From Mycobacterium sp. BK086 (GTDB taxonomy: Bacteria > Actinomycetota > Actinomycetes > Mycobacteriales > Mycobacteriaceae): a stretch of DNA of 64,000 bases. The notes under the pieces were generated by a model, which saw only the letters and a list, made by a program, of their open reading frames with translations, was not told the origin of the DNA and did no database searches. Shown here in pieces: positions 63,679-64,000 of the stretch. The position numbers and the translations under genes are program-made. Position 1 is the stretch's first letter, and every line of letters begins with the position of its first letter. Location of the stretch: assembly GCA_004362315.1 (NCBI GenBank), contig SNWL01000004.1, forward strand, positions 310,001-374,000, given 5' to 3'.

Positions 63679-64000
63679 ATGGCGGGAGTGAAGCGTACCG
63701 CTTCATCGGTACGCGCGGCGCTGATCGGCGACGTTGTCGGGTCACGGCACGCGTCCGACCGCGGTCGGCTGCATCGCCGGATCACGGCGATACTGGCCGG
63801 CACTCCCCTGGCATTCACCGTCGGCGACGAGTTCCAGGGCAGCTACCCGACGGTCGGCGCCGCGATCGACGCCGCCCTCACCGTGCGATTGGCTCTGGCT
63901 CCCGATATCGATGTGCGGTTCGGGATCGGCTGGGGCGAGGTGACCGTGCTCGACGCGGGCACCGGTATCCAGGACGGCCCAGGCTGGTGGTCGGCGCGCG
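63679..64000 (+). CDS. SatD-family protein, N-terminal part, cut by the window edge
   Basis: 107 residues visible from the ATG at 63679. After a short basic tail, AALIGDVVGSR, FTVGDEFQGSYPTVGAAIDAAL and DVRFGIGWGEV match the SatD family, a fold related to the nucleotide-cyclase/GGDEF palm with conserved Asp/Glu in GDEFQG. Function not established; often next to a DUF3307 or HTH gene. It follows ipdC by 43 bases but has its own A+T-rich promoter region, so it is probably a separate unit. Confidence 0.8.
   Translation, partial: MAGVKRTASSVRAALIGDVVGSRHASDRGRLHRRITAILAGTPLAFTVGDEFQGSYPTVGAAIDAALTVRLALAPDIDVRFGIGWGEVTVLDAGTGIQDGPGWWSAR

Overview
The window is high-G+C actinobacterial DNA and almost certainly comes from a Mycobacterium (a rapid-growing, Mycolicibacterium-type species is most likely). 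Gene order follows the M. tuberculosis cholesterol-catabolism locus from mce4 (about Rv3497c) to ipdC (Rv3553). The PE/PPE genes found there in M. tuberculosis are absent, and other genes occupy the breaks. There are no rRNA, tRNA, insertion-sequence or CRISPR signals and no gene-free stretch over 300 bases.

Layout. 1-4030: 5' part of the mce4 sterol importer operon (yrbE4A, yrbE4B, mce4A, mce4B, start of mce4C; minus strand). 4273-9422: hsd4A-fdxD facing the side-chain genes fadE26-fadE27-fadD17. 9484-14437: ilvX and an accessory stretch (AraC regulator, VOC protein, remnant type VII secretion cassette, flavin oxidoreductase). 14437-16958: fadD19 facing echA19. 16945-26001: an 8.3-kb gene for a 2,751-residue protein (SARP DNA-binding domain, class III nucleotide cyclase, AAA ATPase, TPR, then a long tandem array of NTF2-like modules), and a cutinase. 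26123-33944: cyp142, an acetoacetate decarboxylase-like gene, F420-type oxidoreductases, the DUF35-ltp4-ltp3 aldolase operon, a ketosteroid-isomerase-like protein and an easily missed 44-residue zinc-ribbon protein. 34023-39332: gamma-carbonic anhydrase, kshA and its partner, sulfotransferase, SDR and DUF1214 genes. 39457-42450: an IclR regulator and a RecQ helicase fused to a phosphoribosyltransferase-like domain. 42481-47945: hsaF-hsaG-hsaE facing kstD-chsH3. 48078-49666: lipoprotein and an AbiEi/DUF559 gene set between two near-identical stem-loops. 49766-57096: ltp2-chsH1-chsH2-fadE29-fadE28, cyp125 and fadA5. 57096-58431: a small protein and two Ddn-family nitroreductases. 58433-63635: the C/D-ring module (two SDRs, echA20, ipdA, ipdB, ipdC). 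63679-end: start of a SatD-family gene.

How it works together. Mce4 imports sterol. CYP125/CYP142 oxidise the side-chain terminus and FadD19/FadD17 form CoA thioesters. ChsE4-E5, EchA19, ChsH3, Hsd4A, FadA5, then ChsE1-E2, ChsH1-H2 and Ltp2 shorten the chain; Ltp3/Ltp4 probably deal with C24-branched plant sterols. KstD and KshA open ring B; HsaE-G finish ring-A products; EchA20 and IpdA-C open the last two rings.

Regulation is readable. Ten sites resemble the KstR operator (TAGAAC-N2-GTTCTA) and one perfect AAGCAAG-TG-CTTGCTT palindrome resembles the KstR2 operator. At several promoters the operator end supplies the -10 hexamer and the start codon follows six bases later, the geometry expected of leaderless mRNAs. 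The most novel object is the giant SARP-cyclase-NTF2 array protein.
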